Counted from the stretch's first letter, positions 17,598-26,035 are shown. The stretch is DNA of 44,356 bases from Dehalococcoidia bacterium (GCA_028279505.1 JANQNP010000056.1:1-44356), one strand, 5' to 3'. Numbers and translations are program-made. Notes: generated from the sequence alone by a model not told the origin.

Positions 17598-18455
17598 ATG
17601 CTGTCATTCGAGGGCAAAGTCGCCGTGGTCACTGGCGGCGCCAGCGGGCTCGGGCTCGCGATGGCGCACCGGTTCGCCGACGCCGGCATGAACGTAGTGC
17701 TCGGCGACATCGAGGCGGAGCCGCTTGCGATGGCCGAGGCGGCGATCGCCGAGAAGGGCGTGCGCGTCCTCCCGCTGCGGACGGACGTGGCGAAGGCGGA
17801 CGAGATCGAGGCGCTGGCCGAGCGGGCCTACGGCGAGTTCGGGGCCGTGCACGTGCTCTGCAACAATGCCGGCGTCGGTGGCAGTCCGGGTGCGATGTGG
17901 GAGCTCTCCCAGTCGGACTGGGAGTGGACGATCGACGTCGATCTCTGGAGCGTCGTGCACGGCGTGCGGAGCTTCGTGCCTCGGATGATTGAGGGCGGCG
18001 ATGAGGCGCACGTCGTCAACACCGCCTCGATCGCCGGGATGGTGAGTGGCGCCGTTGGCGGGCCGTACACCGTCGCGAAGTTCGGCGTCGTCGCGCTCTC
18101 CGAGCAGCTCCACTACGAGCTGGGACGCGCCGGTCACGACATCGGCGTTTCAGTGCTCTGCCCCGGCTTCGTGAACACGGGTATCTACGATTCGGCCCGC
18201 AACCGTCAGGCGGAGTACGGCGAGTCCGCAGTGCCGGTTCCCGCCGGTCCATCGCCGATCCGCGCGGCCCTCGAGGAGCGCCGTCAGACGATGATGCAGC
18301 CTGCCGAGATCGGCGAGATGGTCTTCGAGGCGATCCGCGACCGAGCGTTGTACATCATCCCCGCCGGGAGCGAGGCCCTCGAACAGTCGATGCGCACGCG
18401 GTTCGAGAACATCGTCGAGCGGCGCACCCCGGCCTTCGAAGTGCCAATCATGTAA
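17598..18455 (+). CDS. Short-chain dehydrogenase/reductase
   Basis: The 285-residue cytosolic SDR is of the classical type. The cofactor loop TGGASGLG lies at about 12-19, with Asp near the end of beta-2 (GDIEAEP), which suggests NAD(H) preference. NNAG is at about 90-93. The active site Ser-Tyr-Lys is present (NTASIAG, then PYTVAKFG). A C-terminal extension of about 35 residues carries a conserved-looking IIPAGSEA segment. The substrate is unknown, and the neighbouring oxidative genes suggest an alcohol or ketone in a degradation route. The ATG follows GAGGAGATC. Confidence 0.9.
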   Translation: MLSFEGKVAVVTGGASGLGLAMAHRFADAGMNVVLGDIEAEPLAMAEAAIAEKGVRVLPLRTDVAKADEIEALAERAYGEFGAVHVLCNNAGVGGSPGAMWELSQSDWEWTIDVDLWSVVHGVRSFVPRMIEGGDEAHVVNTASIAGMVSGAVGGPYTVAKFGVVALSEQLHYELGRAGHDIGVSVLCPGFVNTGIYDSARNRQAEYGESAVPVPAGPSPIRAALEERRQTMMQPAEIGEMVFEAIRDRALYIIPAGSEALEQSMRTRFENIVERRTPAFEVPIM

Positions 18456-18469
18456 CGGTAGTGGTGGCA

Positions 18470-18488
18470 CGAGGGAGCGGAGCCCTCG
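18470..18488. terminator. Hairpin between convergent SDR and msrB
   Basis: CGAGGG at 18470-18475 pairs with CCCTCG at 18483-18488 around a 7-nt loop, 14 bases after the SDR stop and 15 before the msrB stop. No T-tract is visible. It is a plausible bidirectional terminator. Confidence 0.5.
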
Positions 18489-18502
18489 AAGTGGCTCAAT
18501 CC

Positions 18503-18883
18503 CTACTCGGAGCCTTCCACCGGCACGAATCGCATCGACAGTGAGTTGATGCAGTGGCGTGTCAGCTTCGGTGTGAAGCCTTCGCCGAGGAAGACGTGGC
18601 CCAGATGGCCGCCGCAGCTGGCACACTCGACCTCGGTTCGCATCCCATCCGGGTCGGGTAGGCGCCTCACAGCGCCGGGGATCTCGTCGTCGAAGGCGGG
18701 CCAGCCGCAGTGAGCGTCGAACTTGTCCTCTGAGCGGTAGAGCGGGGCGTCGCAGCGACGACAGAGATAGCGACCGGCCTCGTAGAAGTCATCGTACTCG
18801 CCGGAGAACGGCGGCTCCGTGCCCTTCTGCTCGATCACGTAGCGCTCCTGCGCCGTCAATTCGTTGTGCTTCGCCTCGACCAT
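18503..18883 (-). CDS. msrB: Peptide-methionine (R)-S-oxide reductase
   Basis: The 126-residue enzyme reduces methionine-R-sulfoxide in proteins. Two CxxC pairs for structural zinc are present (CRRC and CASC), as are AHCGWPAF, GGHLGHVF and the catalytic cysteine in RHCINSLSMRF. The length and order match MsrB exactly. The ATG at 18883 has AGGAAGGCGG upstream, and longer starts are not supported. It probably serves oxidative-stress repair in a region with many flavin oxygenases. Confidence 0.95.
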   Translation of the reverse strand: MVEAKHNELTAQERYVIEQKGTEPPFSGEYDDFYEAGRYLCRRCDAPLYRSEDKFDAHCGWPAFDDEIPGAVRRLPDPDGMRTEVECASCGGHLGHVFLGEGFTPKLTRHCINSLSMRFVPVEGSE

Positions 18884-18977
18884 CGATTTCGCCGCCTTCC
18901 TCGATTGGTGCACTGATTGTAGGCACAGTCGCCGCCACTTCGGCACGCGGTCCGATATCGACAACCAATCGCGCTCG

Positions 18978-19457
18978 TTAGTGCTTCCAGCCGGGCAGCG
19001 CCGCCGCGAGGCGGTCGAAGCTTTGGCCCATTCCCTCAGCCATGCCGGTCGCTGCGGCGGCATCGCGGGTCTCCTCGGACTCGAACCGCATCAACAGCGT
19101 CATCGTGGTGCGGCCATCCGCTTCGCGCAGCGTCATGGTGTTGAGCGTTTCGCTGTCGAACCCATCCATCCGTTCGGCTGAGACGAGCTTCGAGGTGGGA
19201 TCGACCTCGGTGAAGGCACCACTGGTGCCGAAGGATGGTTCCTCTGGGTGGGACCACTCGTAGCGATAGCGGCCACCAACGCGAAGATCGATGTCGCACA
19301 CCGTCATCTCCCAGCCGTCGGGGCCGAGCAGCCACTGACGCACCAGTTCGGGCTTTGTGTGAGCATCCCAGACCAGGCGCGCCGGTGCCTCGAATACGCG
19401 TTCGACGCAGAGGTCAGTCGGGGCCGGGGTGGTGACGATCATGGTCGGTTCGGTCAT
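18978..19457 (-). CDS. SRPBCC / AHSA1-type domain protein
   Basis: The 159-residue single-domain protein starts with the strand-helix pattern ERVFEAPARLVWDAHTKPE and ends in the long C-terminal helix (MAEGMGQSFDRLAAAL) typical of the START/Bet v1-like AHSA1 group. The WLLGPDGWEM and GGRYRYEWSHPE segments are standard for the ArsR-linked subgroup. Such proteins bind hydrophobic ligands in a cavity. GGAGGAGG precedes the ATG. It follows the arsR-type gene by 55 bp in the same direction, an arrangement common in many bacteria. Confidence 0.88.
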   Translation of the reverse strand: MTEPTMIVTTPAPTDLCVERVFEAPARLVWDAHTKPELVRQWLLGPDGWEMTVCDIDLRVGGRYRYEWSHPEEPSFGTSGAFTEVDPTSKLVSAERMDGFDSETLNTMTLREADGRTTMTLLMRFESEETRDAAAATGMAEGMGQSFDRLAAALPGWKH

Positions 19458-19512
19458 GGGGTACCTCCTCCGCGGCGCCCTGTCGGCGTTCCGCTCTCGG
19501 TCGTCGGGGCGC

Positions 19513-19863
19513 CTACTCGTCGTCTGTCGTCGTCTGCATCTGCTCGAGGAGTGCATCGAGACGGCGGTAGTTGGTCTCCCAGTGCTCGCGATAGCCCTCG
19601 AGCCACGCGACGGCCTCGGCCATCGGCGTCGCCTCGAGGCGACACATTCGCCGCTGGGCGTCGCGATGTCGGGACACAAGACCGGCACGCTCGAGGGTGC
19701 TGAGGTGCTTCGAGATCGCCGGCTGGCTCATCGCGAACGGTCGGGTGAGCTCGGCGACGGAGGCGTCACCGTCCATCAACCGCCCGAGGATGGCACGCCT
19801 CGTGGGGTCGGCTAGGGCGGCGAAGGTGTCGTTGAGCTGTTGGGTGGCGATAGGCACGATCAC
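19513..19863 (-). CDS. ArsR-family transcriptional regulator
   Basis: The 116-residue winged-helix repressor has the ALADPTRRAILGRL opening, recognition helix MSQPAISKHLSTLE and a wing (RDAQRRMCRLE). The metal-binding ELCVCDL motif is absent (SVAELTRPF in its place), so it belongs to the non-metal subgroup that accompanies SRPBCC genes. The start is GTG at 19863, with a second GTG two codons later also possible. A promoter with an overlapping repeat lies directly upstream, which fits autorepression. Confidence 0.9.
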   Translation of the reverse strand: MIVPIATQQLNDTFAALADPTRRAILGRLMDGDASVAELTRPFAMSQPAISKHLSTLERAGLVSRHRDAQRRMCRLEATPMAEAVAWLEGYREHWETNYRRLDALLEQMQTTTDDE

Positions 19864-19871
19864 AACCTTTC

Positions 19872-19919
19872 GGTTATCAGAACCGTATGGTTATAGACCG
19901 TACAGAGACTCGCTGTCAA
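19872..19919 (-). promoter_or_regulatory. Sigma-70-type promoter and overlapping operator for the ArsR gene
   Basis: On the minus strand TTGACA (19919-19914), an 18-bp spacer and TATAAC (19895-19890) form a near-consensus promoter. A direct repeat GGTTATCAGAACCGTA / GGTTATAGACCGTA (plus strand, 19872 and 19889, 17 bp apart) covers the -10 and the start region. The first copy also contains the dyad CGGTT/AACCG. A repressor bound here would block transcription of its own operon. Confidence 0.7.
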
Positions 19920-20107
19920 ACGCCGAGGAGATGACCGATCGGCGGCGACGGGAGCGTGCCGCGACGAGGCGTAGGACCTTCGTCTCTCCGGCCGCAGACC
20001 TCGATCTCGTATGCTGGCCGCGCCCTCACGCCGGCCTCCCGGCAATCCCGAGGTGCAATCGAGATTCCCGAGGCGCCGCGACCGCGCGCCCGGCGATGGG
20101 AGTACGA

Positions 20108-21427
20108 ATGAAGTTCCACTGGTTCAACCTGATGCCGTGGCCGGATCTACCCGACGATTTCCGCGAGACCCACAACAGTGTCTGGGTGGACGTTGACTCG
20201 CGACTGTACGACCCGGTGCGTGGGCACGAGGTCTACAACGACTACCTCGACATGCTCGAGTTCGCGGCGGACCAGGGGTACGACGGGGTCGGCGTCAACG
20301 AGCATCACCAGAACGCCTACGGGATGATGCCGTCGCCGCAGATCATGGCCGCGACGCTGGCGCGACGGACGCGCGATGTCTCGATCCTGTTACTGGGCCA
20401 GTCGATCGCCTACTACAACCCGCCCACGCGCGTCGCCGAGGAGATGGCGATGCTCGACGTCATGTCCGGTGGTCGCCTGATCGCCGGGTTCCCGGTCGGC
20501 ACCTCGATGGACGGGAACTACGCGGTCGGCGTGAACCCCGCGACGCTGCGGGAGCGCTACCAGGAGGCGCACGACCTCATCAAGAAGGCCTGGGCCGAGC
20601 CGGAGGTGTTCGCGTGGAACGGCAAGTTCCACAAGCTCCGCTACGTGAACATCTGGCCGCGGCCGATCCAGTACCCGTCGCCGCCAGTCTGGATTCCCGG
20701 TGGTGGCTCGATCGAGACCTGGGATTTCTGCGCGGAGAACGAATACAACTACTCGTACCTCTCCTTCTCCGGGTACCTGCGGGCCGAGAACCTGATGAAG
20801 GGGTTCTGGAAGCGCATGGAGGAGATGGGCCAGGACTACAACCCGTACCAGGGCGCCTTCGCTCAGCAGGTTTGCGTCGCCAACAACATGGCCGAGGCGC
20901 AGGAACTCTACGAGGAGCACATCCGCTACTTCTTCGAGCGCTGCCTCCACGTCTCGCCGATGTTTGCCGACGCGCCCGGCTACCGCACCGAGGCGACGAT
21001 TCGTGCCGGCCTGCAGGCCCAGGTCGGACTCGCGGGCGGCTCCGCTCGAGCGCTCGACCTGACCTGGGACCAGCTCATCGAGGAGGGCTTCATCCTCGCG
21101 GGCTCGCCGGATGACGTAGCGCAACAGATGGAGAAGGTGGCTGACACGCTGAACGTGGGGCACATCGTCACGCTGATGCACTTCGGCAACATGCCGCTGG
21201 AGAAGACGCTCTACAACACGGAGCTCTTCGCCCAGCAGGTCATCCCGCAGCTCAAGGACAAGTTCAGCGAGTACGAGGACAAGTGGTCTCCGCACCCGCT
21301 GCCGGCGGCCGACATGCGCTCGCCGCGTGAGGTCCCCGGCCGTGAGATCGGGACCGCCGCGTTGCGCGCTCGACTCGCCTCGGAGAGCGCGGTGCCCGAG
21401 GGTGCCCCGGCCGGAGGCGGGGACTAA
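20108..21427 (+). CDS. Luciferase-like flavin-dependent monooxygenase
   Basis: The protein has about 439 residues from the ATG at 20108, supported by GGGAG five bases upstream. It is a TIM-barrel enzyme of the bacterial luciferase superfamily that uses reduced FMN or F420. Recognisable segments are the GYDGVGVNEHHQNAYGMMPS loop, AEEMAMLDVMSGGRLIAGFPVG and VWIPGGGS, and the late SPDDVAQQMEKV helix. This subgroup is long and lacks an attached flavin reductase. The stop overlaps the start of the hydrolase by one base (TAATG at 21425-21429), so both products are made together, probably acting in sequence on an oxygenated compound. Confidence 0.9.
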   Translation: MKFHWFNLMPWPDLPDDFRETHNSVWVDVDSRLYDPVRGHEVYNDYLDMLEFAADQGYDGVGVNEHHQNAYGMMPSPQIMAATLARRTRDVSILLLGQSIAYYNPPTRVAEEMAMLDVMSGGRLIAGFPVGTSMDGNYAVGVNPATLRERYQEAHDLIKKAWAEPEVFAWNGKFHKLRYVNIWPRPIQYPSPPVWIPGGGSIETWDFCAENEYNYSYLSFSGYLRAENLMKGFWKRMEEMGQDYNPYQGAFAQQVCVANNMAEAQELYEEHIRYFFERCLHVSPMFADAPGYRTEATIRAGLQAQVGLAGGSARALDLTWDQLIEEGFILAGSPDDVAQQMEKVADTLNVGHIVTLMHFGNMPLEKTLYNTELFAQQVIPQLKDKFSEYEDKWSPHPLPAADMRSPREVPGREIGTAALRARLASESAVPEGAPAGGGD

Positions 21428-22245
21428 TGCCCGACCTCCAGACGATCGCCACCCAGCCAACGGGCCGTGAGGCCCATTACTACCGCGCCGGCAGCGGCGC
21501 GCCGTTGCTGTACCTGCACGGCGTGATGGGCCTGACCGGCTGGGAGGACACTCTCGAAACGCTGTCCCAGTCCTTCGACGTGATTGCCCCGTTCCACCCC
21601 GGCTGGGGCCCGGCGAAGGACCAGCTTCCCGAGGTCTCGACGACGCTTGACCTGCTGGTGCACTACGACGACCTGCTCGAGACTTTTGGGCTCGATCAGG
21701 TGAACGTCGCGGGCCTCAGCGTTGGCGCCTGGATCGGCGCGGAGCTGGCGGCGATTCTCCGCCGCCGCGTCGACAAGCTAGTGCTGATCAACCCGCTCGG
21801 CATCTGGGACGAATCGAACCCCGGCGAGGACTTCTTCGCCCAGAGCCCGGCCGCTCCGATGGGCGTCCAGTTCTCCGATCCGGGACTCCGCAAGGAGCTG
21901 TTGGTCGGTGAGCGCGACGGTGTCGAGGCGATGCTGCAGGAAGCTCTGGATCTCCGGGCCGCCGCGAAGTTCCTCTGGCCAATCCCGGATGCCGGCGTCG
22001 AGGCGCACCTCGCCCGCATCGGGGCGCCGACGCTGGTTGTCACCAGCGGCGGCGACCGCGTCCTGCCGGCCGCCCTCGGCGAGCGTTGGGCCTCGGCGAT
22101 CCCGAACGCGCAGTCGACTGTGCTGCCGGAAGCCGGCCACGCGGCGCAACTCGAGCAGCCGGCGGCTGTCGCGGAACTGATCCGCGCCTGGATCGCCGAC
22201 GGCGTGGTCGCAACACCCGAGGTGCGAGAGCTGGCTCCGGCGTAG
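21427..22245 (+). CDS. Alpha/beta hydrolase
   Basis: The 272-residue alpha/beta-hydrolase fold enzyme has the oxyanion segment LYLHGVMG, the nucleophile elbow GLSVG, an acid residue in TSGGDRVLP and the catalytic histidine in EAGHAAQLEQP. The cap region is of ordinary size. Strict coupling to the luciferase-like gene suggests it hydrolyses the ester, lactone or diketone made by that oxygenase, as meta-cleavage hydrolases do. Its stop lies 33 bases before the hairpin repeat at 22279. Confidence 0.9.
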   Translation: MPDLQTIATQPTGREAHYYRAGSGAPLLYLHGVMGLTGWEDTLETLSQSFDVIAPFHPGWGPAKDQLPEVSTTLDLLVHYDDLLETFGLDQVNVAGLSVGAWIGAELAAILRRRVDKLVLINPLGIWDESNPGEDFFAQSPAAPMGVQFSDPGLRKELLVGERDGVEAMLQEALDLRAAAKFLWPIPDAGVEAHLARIGAPTLVVTSGGDRVLPAALGERWASAIPNAQSTVLPEAGHAAQLEQPAAVAELIRAWIADGVVATPEVRELAPA

Positions 22246-22278
22246 CCGCTCGGGCGTTCGACACGCCTCGAAACGAAC

Positions 22279-22318
22279 GGGCTACCCGTGAGGGTGGCTC
22301 GTCGTCGATCTCGCCTCG
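22279..22318 (+). repeat. Left copy of the hairpin direct repeat
   Basis: The stem GGGCTACCC / GGGTGGCTC closes a GTGA tetraloop (22279-22300) and is followed by a tail that continues to 22318. The stretch 22289-22318 matches the right copy at 29 of 30 positions. Differences in the stem keep pairing (G-T versus G-C, T-G versus C-G), so the hairpin itself appears to be under selection. It could also terminate the hydrolase transcript. Confidence 0.75.
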
Positions 22319-22522
22319 GACGATGTGGGCTGCGGGGTCGGAGGCGTCCGTCGGTCGGGGCTGGTTTAAGGAACCAGAGGCCTGTCAGCCTGAGATCACC
22401 AAGTAGAAGCGACCGAATCACGATGAGCGGATCACCACGACGGCTTTGCGCCCGCGTCCGCCGTGCGGTTGTGGTGGACCGCGCTGCCTGTACTCGGTCG
22501 CGAGACAAGGGAGGGCCATTTC

Positions 22523-22807
22523 GTGGCGAACTTCGGATACGAGAGCATCACCGTTGGTGCGACGGCGGTTGAACTGGCTGATTCGGTGCGCAGTGGTCGG
22601 AATCGTGCGCTGATTACTGTGGAGACGGATCAGATCCGATTCCGATCCGACGGACCAGCGCCGACGGCGTCAGAAGGACATCTCGTCGATGCGGGGGCGT
22701 CCGTCATCCTTGAGAGCGCGGCGGAGCTTGTCAACTTCAAGGCGATCCGTGTCACCGCGGACGCCACGCTTAAGGTGACGACCGATGAGCGCGCAGGGGT
22801 GGCGTAG
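22523..22807 (+). CDS. Small phage-virion-like protein
   Basis: The 94-residue protein is from a GTG with AGGGAGGG upstream. The pattern of an opening strand, ALITVETDQIRFRSDG, AGASVILESAAEL and NFKAIRVTADATLKV recalls small beta-rich proteins found next to tail or baseplate genes in many phages, where they often precede a fibre gene. I recognise the type from memory rather than from a search. The stop is two bases before the next start, so translation is coupled to the propeller gene. Confidence 0.6.
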   Translation: MANFGYESITVGATAVELADSVRSGRNRALITVETDQIRFRSDGPAPTASEGHLVDAGASVILESAAELVNFKAIRVTADATLKVTTDERAGVA

Positions 22808-22809
22808 CC

Positions 22810-24009
22810 GTGGCGATCATCATCGCGCCGTCGGACGGCGGTCACGGTCTGTCGGATGCAACGCCGACCGACGTGGATGCAAACACTCCGGGCGCTGCGG
22901 GCACTGGAACGTCAGGATCGAGAGACGATCATCGGCACCCGGCCAACGCAGACCTGGCGACCCAGGCCGAACTGGATGCCGTGAAAGCTCAGATCACTTC
23001 GATTACGACGGGTACGCCGTCCTTGACGTTCGGCACGAAGATCACACCCGGATCGCCACCGAACGGAGGCGGACGAGCTGTCGACTTCGCACACGACGGT
23101 AGCGCAATCGCCGTCGCACACGACACAAGCCCTCGATTGTCGGTCTACCCGTGGGATGGCCTTGCGTTCGGCTCACGAGTCCAGCCGTCTGTGAACGTGC
23201 CCGCTTCCAACCCGGTCGAGGTCAAGTTCTCGCCCGGCGATGACTTCATCGCCGTCTTCGGTCCAGCGAGCAATTCTAAGCCGTTCACTATCTACTCATG
23301 GGACGGAGCCTCGGTGGGTGCAGGTGTCGAAGCCGCAAACATTGTGCCACTGGCCCGAGGCGGTGCATGGACGCCTGACGGCAGTCACGTGATTGTCGCT
23401 GAAGGTACGGGAGGCGCAGCTGCCTACCCGTGGGACGGATCGACGATCGGCACGAAAGTCACTCAGACGGGCATCGGCGAGGTCTTTGACGTAGCCGTCT
23501 CGCCAAACGGCGACTACATAGCCGTCGGCCACGCCAGCAGCCCCCATGTGAGCGTCTATCAGTGGGATGGTGCCGCCTGGGGCACAAAGGTATCCGACCC
23601 GTCGACGCTGCCCCCAGCTGCTAACGTCACCAGTGTCGAGTGGTCGCGAGATGGCGCGTACCTCGTAATCAGCAGCAGTGGCACTCCGCGGGTGATTTCC
23701 TACGAGTGGACGGGTTCTGCCTTCGGCGCACGGCATGACATCGGTGCCACCATCCCGACGTCGCCGCCAAACGACATCGAGTTCTCGCCAAGTGGTTCTT
23801 ACATCGGAGAGGCCCTGACGGCCTCTCCCTACATCGAAGTTCGTCCGGTTGCTGCCAACGGCGATCTCGGCGATGCGCTGTCTCCAGCCGCCCTGCCGGG
23901 TCTCGGCTGGGATGGCTCATTCTCTCCGGATGGCTCCCATCTGGCGATCGCGCATGATGTAACGCCGTTCGTCACCGTCATTCCGGGTGATCGGGTGATC
24001 GGCTTCTAA
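22810..24009 (+). CDS. Tail-fibre-like protein with WD40-type beta-propeller
   Basis: The 399-residue protein has no signal peptide. The first 75 residues resemble the head of phage tail fibres (GSRDDHRHPANADLATQAEL). From about residue 85 it consists of roughly six or seven blades of about 45 residues. Each has a VAFSPDG- or SPNGDYIAVGH-like strand pair and a YPWDG or YQWDG turn. I infer a virion-associated receptor-binding or host-interaction protein. Base composition looks less GC-rich than in the neighbours. The gene starts with GTG directly after the small protein, and a hairpin follows its stop. Confidence 0.7.
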   Translation: MAIIIAPSDGGHGLSDATPTDVDANTPGAAGTGTSGSRDDHRHPANADLATQAELDAVKAQITSITTGTPSLTFGTKITPGSPPNGGGRAVDFAHDGSAIAVAHDTSPRLSVYPWDGLAFGSRVQPSVNVPASNPVEVKFSPGDDFIAVFGPASNSKPFTIYSWDGASVGAGVEAANIVPLARGGAWTPDGSHVIVAEGTGGAAAYPWDGSTIGTKVTQTGIGEVFDVAVSPNGDYIAVGHASSPHVSVYQWDGAAWGTKVSDPSTLPPAANVTSVEWSRDGAYLVISSSGTPRVISYEWTGSAFGARHDIGATIPTSPPNDIEFSPSGSYIGEALTASPYIEVRPVAANGDLGDALSPAALPGLGWDGSFSPDGSHLAIAHDVTPFVTVIPGDRVIGF

Positions 24010-24014
24010 GGCTG

Positions 24015-24056
24015 GTGACCGCTGCGCGCCTACTCCTTGGCCTGGCCAGCGGTGAC
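24015..24056 (+). terminator. Hairpin after the propeller gene
   Basis: ACCGCTG at 24018-24024 pairs perfectly with CAGCGGT at 24047-24053, with a further TG/CA outside and a partly paired loop. It starts six bases after the stop. A T-tract is missing. Confidence 0.45.
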
Positions 24057-24277
24057 AGGGTGCTTGCACGGCGATACGTCATGGCTCGTCTAACGCTCGT
24101 ATCGCGGCTGGCGATATCGGCGTGCGTCGGTCGCGGTCGCGGGCTTCGATGCGGAGTTTGGAGGCAACTGGGGGCATGACGGTTCGATGGAGTCTTCGAG
24201 GTGATCGACGAGTGTGCCGCGGTGACTTGAGCCTGATGAGTTACAAGGTGCTCTTGACCGAACCAACGCGCGGCGAT

Positions 24278-24317
24278 GGGCCACCAATGAGGGTGGCCCG
24301 TCGTCGATCTCGCCTCG
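24278..24317 (+). repeat. Right copy of the hairpin direct repeat
   Basis: GGGCCACC (24278-24285) and GGTGGCCC (24292-24299) form the stem, with an AATGAG loop. The tail to 24317 is the same as in the left copy. The Baeyer-Villiger gene on the minus strand ends 11 bases further right, so this copy also sits where its terminator is expected. Confidence 0.75.
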
Positions 24318-24327
24318 AATGGGGTCG

Positions 24328-25965
24328 CTAGCTCGCCGCCGGGGTGCCCGCCTTCTCGAGCTTGTAGCCCTCGTATCCGGCCGCCGCGACCTCGTCGCAC
24401 TTCTTTCGGTAGTTGCCCACGCCGCCGACGTAAGGCATGAAGACGCGCGGCTTGCCAGGGATGTTCGCCCCGAGGTACCAGGAGTCCGCGTACGGATAAA
24501 ACGTCTTGTCGGCGTTATCGTTCACCTCGGCGCCCCAGGCCTCCTGCGCTTCCGGGTCCGCTTCGACGAGGTCGATGTCGTGCTCGCGGGTGTACTCGAG
24601 TAGGTCCGAGATCCACTCGACATGCTGCTCGATCGAGACCGGCATGTTGCTGAGGACGCTGGGACTGCCCGGGCCCGTAATCATGAACAGGTTCGGGTAG
24701 TCGGCGACCGAGAGACCGAGATAGGTCTTGGGGCCGTCCGCCCACGTGTCCTGGAGCTTCTCGCCGCCGCGCCCTTCGATGTTCATCCGGAAGAAGCTGC
24801 CGGTCATTGCGTCGAAGCCGGTGGCGAAGACGATGATGTCGAGCTCGTACTCGCCGTCCTCTGTCTTGATTCCGGTCGGCATGATCTCCTCGATCGGAGC
24901 GTGGCGAATGTCCACGAGCTCGACGTTGTCGCGGTTGTAGGTCTCGAAGTAATTCGTGTCGATCAGCGTCCGCTTCGAACCGAAGGGGTGGTCGCGGGGG
25001 AGTAGCTTCTCGGCCGTCTCCGGGTCCTCGACGGTCTCGCGGATCTTCGAGCGAATGAACTCCGCGGCGGTGTCATTGGCCCGCTTGTCGAGGCCGATGT
25101 CACTGAACGAGGTGCCGCTGAAGCGGAAACCGCCTTCTGCCCAGGCTTCCTCGTAGATCTCTCGACGCTCCTCGGGCGTGTGGTCGAGCGCCTTACGGTC
25201 CATCGGCTTGTACGGGTATCCGGCGATCGAGTGGCGGGCGGTGTCCCAGACCTCGTCGTAGCGCGTCTTGATGTCGTCGAGGTAGTGCTCGTCCACGGTG
25301 TGGTGGCGGGCCGGAATCATGAACTGCGGTGTGCGCTGGAAGACGGTGAGGTGCTCCGCTTGCTCGGCGATCACGGGGATCGACTGGACGCCGCTGGAGC
25401 CGGTCCCGATCACCCCGACACGCTTGCCCGTGAAGTCGACACCCTCGTGAGGCCACGAACCGGTGTGGTACCAGTCGCCCTGGAAGTCGTCCCGGCCGGG
25501 GATGTTGGGAACCTGGCCGGTCGAGAGGCAGCCAATGCCTGTGATCAAGAACTTCGCTGAAACCTGCTCACCCTGATCGGTGCCGACGTCCCAGCGATCT
25601 GTCTCCTCGTTGTAGCGGGCCGAGGTGACGCGGGTGTTGAAGTCGATCCCGCTCTTGAGGTCGAAACGATCCGCAACGTGCTGGAGGTACTTCAGGATCT
25701 CCGGCTGTTCCGGATACTTGCCGCTCCAGGTCCACTCCTGGAGCAGATCCTCATCGAACGAGAAGCAGTAGACGTAAGCCTCAGAGTCGCATCGGGCGCC
25801 TGGGTACCGGTTCCAGTACCACGTGCCACCAACGTCGTCGCCGGCCTCGAAGACGCGGTACGACATCCCGAGGTCGTCGCGCAGCTTCTTCGACATGTAG
25901 AGACCGGAGAACCCGGCCCCGACGACAACGGCATCGACTTCCGTGGGCTTCGTTGCTGCAGCCAT
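24328..25965 (-). CDS. Baeyer-Villiger monooxygenase (type I, FAD/NADPH)
   Basis: The 545-residue flavoprotein inserts oxygen next to a ketone to give an ester or lactone. The FAD Rossmann motif GAGFSG lies at 16-21, DVGGTWYWNRYPGARCD follows, the type I fingerprint FQGDWYHTGSWP is at 161-172 and the NADPH loop GTGSSG at 187-192. The length and pattern match the cyclohexanone/phenylacetone monooxygenase group. The ATG at 25965 has GGGGAGGCG upstream, and a longer start is unsupported. The adjacent esterase in the same direction, 70 bp upstream, is the classical partner that cleaves the ester product. Confidence 0.93.
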   Translation of the reverse strand: MAAATKPTEVDAVVVGAGFSGLYMSKKLRDDLGMSYRVFEAGDDVGGTWYWNRYPGARCDSEAYVYCFSFDEDLLQEWTWSGKYPEQPEILKYLQHVADRFDLKSGIDFNTRVTSARYNEETDRWDVGTDQGEQVSAKFLITGIGCLSTGQVPNIPGRDDFQGDWYHTGSWPHEGVDFTGKRVGVIGTGSSGVQSIPVIAEQAEHLTVFQRTPQFMIPARHHTVDEHYLDDIKTRYDEVWDTARHSIAGYPYKPMDRKALDHTPEERREIYEEAWAEGGFRFSGTSFSDIGLDKRANDTAAEFIRSKIRETVEDPETAEKLLPRDHPFGSKRTLIDTNYFETYNRDNVELVDIRHAPIEEIMPTGIKTEDGEYELDIIVFATGFDAMTGSFFRMNIEGRGGEKLQDTWADGPKTYLGLSVADYPNLFMITGPGSPSVLSNMPVSIEQHVEWISDLLEYTREHDIDLVEADPEAQEAWGAEVNDNADKTFYPYADSWYLGANIPGKPRVFMPYVGGVGNYRKKCDEVAAAGYEGYKLEKAGTPAAS

Positions 25966-26035
25966 AGTCGCCTCCCCGGCCGCGCCCGATGTCACGGGCG
26001 GCGTCTCCTTGTTGGTCAGTCTATTGAGTCGTCGA

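Larger units (their letters stand above)
22279..24317. mobile_element. Two-gene phage-tail-like cassette bounded by direct repeats
   Basis: A 2-kb segment carries two phage-structural-like genes. It is bounded by direct copies of a 40-bp hairpin-forming repeat, 1999 bp apart. The flanking genes are convergent and end just outside the repeats. No integrase or transposase lies inside. The cassette may be a remnant, a satellite mobilised in trans, or a domesticated module. Confidence 0.5.
24010..24327. other. 318-bp gene-free end of the cassette
   Basis: It holds the hairpin above, a second perfect dyad CGATACG/CGTATCG (around 24072-24105) and the right repeat copy. No coding frame with support is seen. 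The dyads may be recombination or termination sites. Confidence 0.4.

Noticed and set aside
17401..17607. Minus-strand frame ending in GTGPVNPIAMF, possibly a gene remnant
   Set aside because: Only the last few residues look gene-like; the rest is low-quality Arg/Thr sequence with no family match I can name.
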